Source of the DNA: Bacteroidota bacterium
GTDB lineage: Bacteria > Bacteroidota > Ignavibacteria > UBA10030 > BY39
Length of the DNA: 7,688 nt
Assembly: GCA_018830765.1 (NCBI GenBank)
Contig: JAHJRJ010000161.1
Span: 1-7,688 of the forward strand
Direction of reading: 5' to 3'
Numbering within the stretch: position 1 is the first letter of the stretch; each line of letters begins with the position of its first letter. The notes under the pieces are model-generated. The model was not told where the DNA came from. It searched no databases and saw nothing but the letters and a program-made list of their open reading frames with translations. Positions 6,177-7,688 of the stretch are shown here, in pieces. The translations under genes and the position numbers were made by a program.

Positions 6177-6650
6177 ATGCGTCGCCGGTCTCTCACGATT
6201 CTAATAATAATTTTCTTTGCGATTTCATCTTTGGTAATCGCTAATCCTCTACAAGAGCAAACTTTCAAGAGGAAAGATGTTCCCCCTGCTGTCCTCAAGG
6301 CGTTTGAGCAAGCATACCCGAAGGCAAAGATGAAGGGTTTCTCTAAAGAGGAGAACGAGGGCAAAATGGTTTACGAAATCGAAAGTGTTGAAGGGAAGTT
6401 TCGGCGGGACATTCTTTACAATCCAGATGGCACCGTTGTTTCGGTCGAAGAATCTCTTTCTTTTGCAGAATTGCCCCAAGCGGTCCGGGATGCAATCGCA
6501 AAGGAATATCCAAAAGCGAAAGCTACTCGGTGTGAGAAAATCATCAAGGGTTCAACCACTCAATTCGAGGTTGTGTTGAAGTCTGGCAAAGAAAAGTACG
6601 AGGTTATTTTTGAATCAGACGGAAAGATTTCCAAGAAAGAAAAACTGTGA
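6177..6650 (+). CDS. Secreted protein with two PepSY-like repeats
   Basis: A 157-residue exported protein. Residues 1-22 form a classic signal peptide: MRRR, a hydrophobic core, and VIA just before the predicted cut ahead of N23-P24. The mature part consists of two related units of about 60 residues, at 35-94 (VPPAVLKAFEQAYPKAK...) and 98-157 (LPQAVRDAIAKEYPKAK...). Each has a helix ending in the YPKAK motif followed by beta strands with F/Y-E-hydrophobic patterns and a DG turn (NPDGTVV, ESDGKI). This is the layout of the PepSY-like / beta-lactamase-inhibitor-like family common in Bacteroidota. Such proteins are periplasmic or surface-exposed; PepSY domains are often linked to protease inhibition or ligand binding, but no activity can be assigned here. 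No lipobox cysteine is seen. The gene stands alone directly after the attC-like element and appears more GC-rich than the R-M genes. Confidence 0.8.
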   Translation: MRRRSLTILIIIFFAISSLVIANPLQEQTFKRKDVPPAVLKAFEQAYPKAKMKGFSKEENEGKMVYEIESVEGKFRRDILYNPDGTVVSVEESLSFAELPQAVRDAIAKEYPKAKATRCEKIIKGSTTQFEVVLKSGKEKYEVIFESDGKISKKEKL

Positions 6651-6726
6651 CCAGATGTTGACAAACAATGGAAGATGCCTCCTGTTTTCGTCGTTGGGAC
6701 ACCCGAGTTAAGGTATAAGATTTTGT

Positions 6727-6790
6727 TTAGTGTGAATTAGTGTCATTCGTGGCAAAAAAATAAGCCACTAATTTCACGAATACACACGAA
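6727..6790. repeat. Interspersed inverted repeat made of ATTMGTG-type units
   Basis: Two 27-base arms, 6727-6753 and 6764-6790, are inverted with 21 of 27 positions pairing around a 10-base A-rich loop. Each arm is itself built of three units of 9-10 bases, ATTAGTGTGA, ATTAGTGTC and ATTCGTGGC on the left. I recall CACGAATT-type palindromes scattered between genes of many bacteria. Role unknown. It sits 77 bases after the PepSY-like gene and could stabilise or end its transcript, although no T-run follows. Confidence 0.65.
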
Positions 6791-6854
6791 TATAATTAAC
6801 CGATAAATTTAAGGGTGGTTCTATAAATTCAAAAAAATACTTTACCACAAAGAG

Positions 6855-6876
6855 TCCCAACCAATGCAAGTTGGGG
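6855..6876. repeat. Stem-loop in the gap before hicB
   Basis: CCCAAC (6856-6861) and GTTGGG (6870-6875) pair around an 8-base loop, extendable by one T-G or T-A pair outside. There is no T-run. Apart from this and the inverted repeat at 6727-6790, the 314-base stretch 6651-6964 shows no gene. Confidence 0.5.
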
Positions 6877-6905
6877 AACCGCTAATACGTGAATCGATTG
6901 GGAAA

Positions 6906-6932
6906 TTGAAAAATCTCTTATTATCTTATACC
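6906..6932 (+). promoter_or_regulatory. Possible promoter of the hicBA operon
   Basis: TTGAAA (6906-6911) and TATACC (6927-6932) are 15 bases apart, about 32 bases before the hicB start. Both hexamers are decent but the spacing is short. No clear palindromic operator is visible around it. Confidence 0.35.
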
Positions 6933-6964
6933 AAAGTAAATCTAACGTGTAGGAGAAAATTGAA

Positions 6965-7189
6965 ATGAAGCAATTCAAAATCATCGTGGAGAAACATCCA
7001 GATGGCTATGTTGCCTATCCTTTAGGGATTAAAGGTGTAGTCGTAGGAGAAGGCGACACCTACGAAGAAGCTCTCACAGACGTCAAGTCGGCGATCAGAT
7101 TCCACATTGAGAGCTTCGGCAGAGAAGTTCTCGATATTGATCCGCCTGTGATTGAGGCATTCATTGCAGAAGCGGGAATATCCGACTAA
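6965..7189 (+). CDS. hicB: HicB-family antitoxin (short form)
   Basis: This 74-residue protein has the HicB signature: an N-terminal strand, HPDGYVAYPLGIKGVVVGEGDTYEEAL (about 11-37), and a following helix KSAIRFHIESFG. This is the partial RNase H-like fold that binds and neutralises HicA. AGGAG (6951-6955) lies nine bases before ATG 6965, a good Shine-Dalgarno. Longer HicB proteins (about 140 residues in E. coli) carry a C-terminal helix-turn-helix or ribbon-helix-helix for autoregulation. Here the protein ends at IAEAGISD with no room for one, so it belongs to the short class and transcriptional autoregulation by it is doubtful. The stop TAA shares its last A with the ATG of the toxin gene, so the two are translationally coupled, antitoxin first, the reverse of the E. 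coli hicAB order. Confidence 0.88.
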   Translation: MKQFKIIVEKHPDGYVAYPLGIKGVVVGEGDTYEEALTDVKSAIRFHIESFGREVLDIDPPVIEAFIAEAGISD

Positions 7190-7428
7190 TGGCAAAGTTT
7201 CCCGTTGACGCTCCGAAACGGAAAGTTGTAAAAGCATTAGAGATCCTCGGTTTTCATATTCTTCGCGAACGTGAACATATCTCTATGGTTCGGCAGAACA
7301 CTGATGGAAGCAACACTCCTCTCACTATGCCGAATCATCCAACGATCAAGGCTTCCACTCTCAGAACTATTTGTACGCAAGCTGGTATATCGAGAAAAGA
7401 GTTCTTGGATGCTTATGAGAAAACGTAA
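7189..7428 (+). CDS. hicA: HicA-family mRNA interferase toxin
   Basis: This 79-residue protein is a HicA-type toxin, a small dsRBD-like fold that cleaves mRNA independently of translation stress cues and arrests growth until HicB blocks it. Visible family features are the N-terminal helix KVVKALEILGFHILRE, the probable catalytic histidine H30 in EREHISMV (the family usually shows G-S-H here), the strand LTMPNHP (45-51), and the C-terminal STLRTICTQAGISRKEFL (56-73), which is highly typical. The changed residues before the histidine deserve note but the histidine itself is kept, so the toxin is probably active. It starts at the ATG overlapping the hicB stop and relies on coupled translation; no separate Shine-Dalgarno is evident. 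Confidence 0.88.
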   Translation: MAKFPVDAPKRKVVKALEILGFHILREREHISMVRQNTDGSNTPLTMPNHPTIKASTLRTICTQAGISRKEFLDAYEKT

Positions 7429-7474
7429 CTTTGGCAACGGCAGTTAACGAGTATAAGCACGACGCTCATTCATC

Positions 7475-7573
7475 CCGCCAGAAAACGGCGGAACACAAAA
7501 AGCGTGTTTGTTAAAAGCTCTATCGAAAAGTGCTTACTTAATGGTGCCACTTCGTCCTGCCATCGGTGGGACG
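7475..7573. repeat. Two GC-rich hairpins after hicA
   Basis: CCGCC-AGAAAAC-GGCGG (7475-7491) and CGTCCTGCC-ATC-GGTGGGACG (7553-7573, with two G-T wobble pairs) resemble the hairpin pair at 251-288 in composition and order (CCCGCC first, a GGGAC stem second), though 61 bases separate them here. A small AACAC/GTGTT stem (7492-7508) lies between. There is no T-run. The stretch 7429-7688 otherwise shows nothing I can support. Confidence 0.5.
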
Positions 7574-7688
7574 GGCGCTCCATCTTGATGAGGGATAGTT
7601 GGTCGTTGGATAGCAACAAAACAAACGGCGTAATGCTCGCAAACTCTTTACTACATCAAAAAGCAACAGAACATCTAACTAATATCAG

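Noticed and set aside
6727..6790. Short tandem units considered as a CRISPR-like array
   Set aside because: Units are 9-10 bases without spacers and in inverted arms; no cas genes are present.
7633..7688. Open frame from ATG 7633 running off the right edge (starts MLANSLLHQ)
   Set aside because: Eighteen codons, no ribosome binding site and no recognisable protein; too short to call as a gene start.

Overview
The window looks like a chromosomal segment of an AT-rich bacterium of the Bacteroidota/Ignavibacteriota (FCB) group. This is an inference from three things: the FtsZ-like tail at the left edge, several genes starting without a visible Shine-Dalgarno, and paired GC-rich hairpins of a kind common between genes in these lineages. 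No rRNA or other lineage marker is present, so the placement is moderate at best.

Layout, left to right. (1) Bases 1-147 are the end of a gene whose C-terminus matches the conserved tail peptide of the cell-division protein FtsZ. (2) Bases 148-476 hold no gene but contain an operator-like palindrome on a near-consensus promoter, a direct-repeat segment and two GC-rich hairpins. (3) Bases 477-3122 are a compact AT-rich type II restriction-modification (R-M) system: a gamma-class N6-adenine methyltransferase on the + strand, converging with a controller gene and a PD-(D/E)XK-like endonuclease on the - strand. The M and R genes overlap tail to tail by 14 bases. A canonical tandem C-box lies in front of the controller, and a weaker single C-box-like palindrome covers the -10 region of the methyltransferase. 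(4) The R-M unit is bracketed by two copies of a roughly 40-base segment (207-247 and 3190-3250), each with an operator-like palindrome but in a different position. This suggests insertion with target duplication between ftsZ and the next gene. (5) Bases 3255-5972 encode a P2-type cation-transporting ATPase. (6) An integron attC-like long imperfect palindrome (about 6001-6110) follows it. (7) A small secreted protein with two PepSY-like repeats is at 6177-6650. (8) A gene-free stretch (6651-6964) carries two interspersed inverted repeats. (9) A HicB-HicA toxin-antitoxin pair is at 6965-7428. (10) The last 260 bases carry two more hairpins and no convincing gene.

How the parts fit: the methyltransferase protects host DNA, the endonuclease cuts unmodified DNA, and the controller delays and then boosts endonuclease production. 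The likely M operator would let the controller also turn down methylase once the system is established. With HicBA at the other end, the window holds two addiction-type modules around a metal or cation pump, which is typical of an accessory-gene hotspot beside a core gene. I see no phage, transposase, integrase, CRISPR array, tRNA or rRNA. The most interesting signals are the repeat architecture around the R-M unit, the possible dual C-box control, and the attC-like element.
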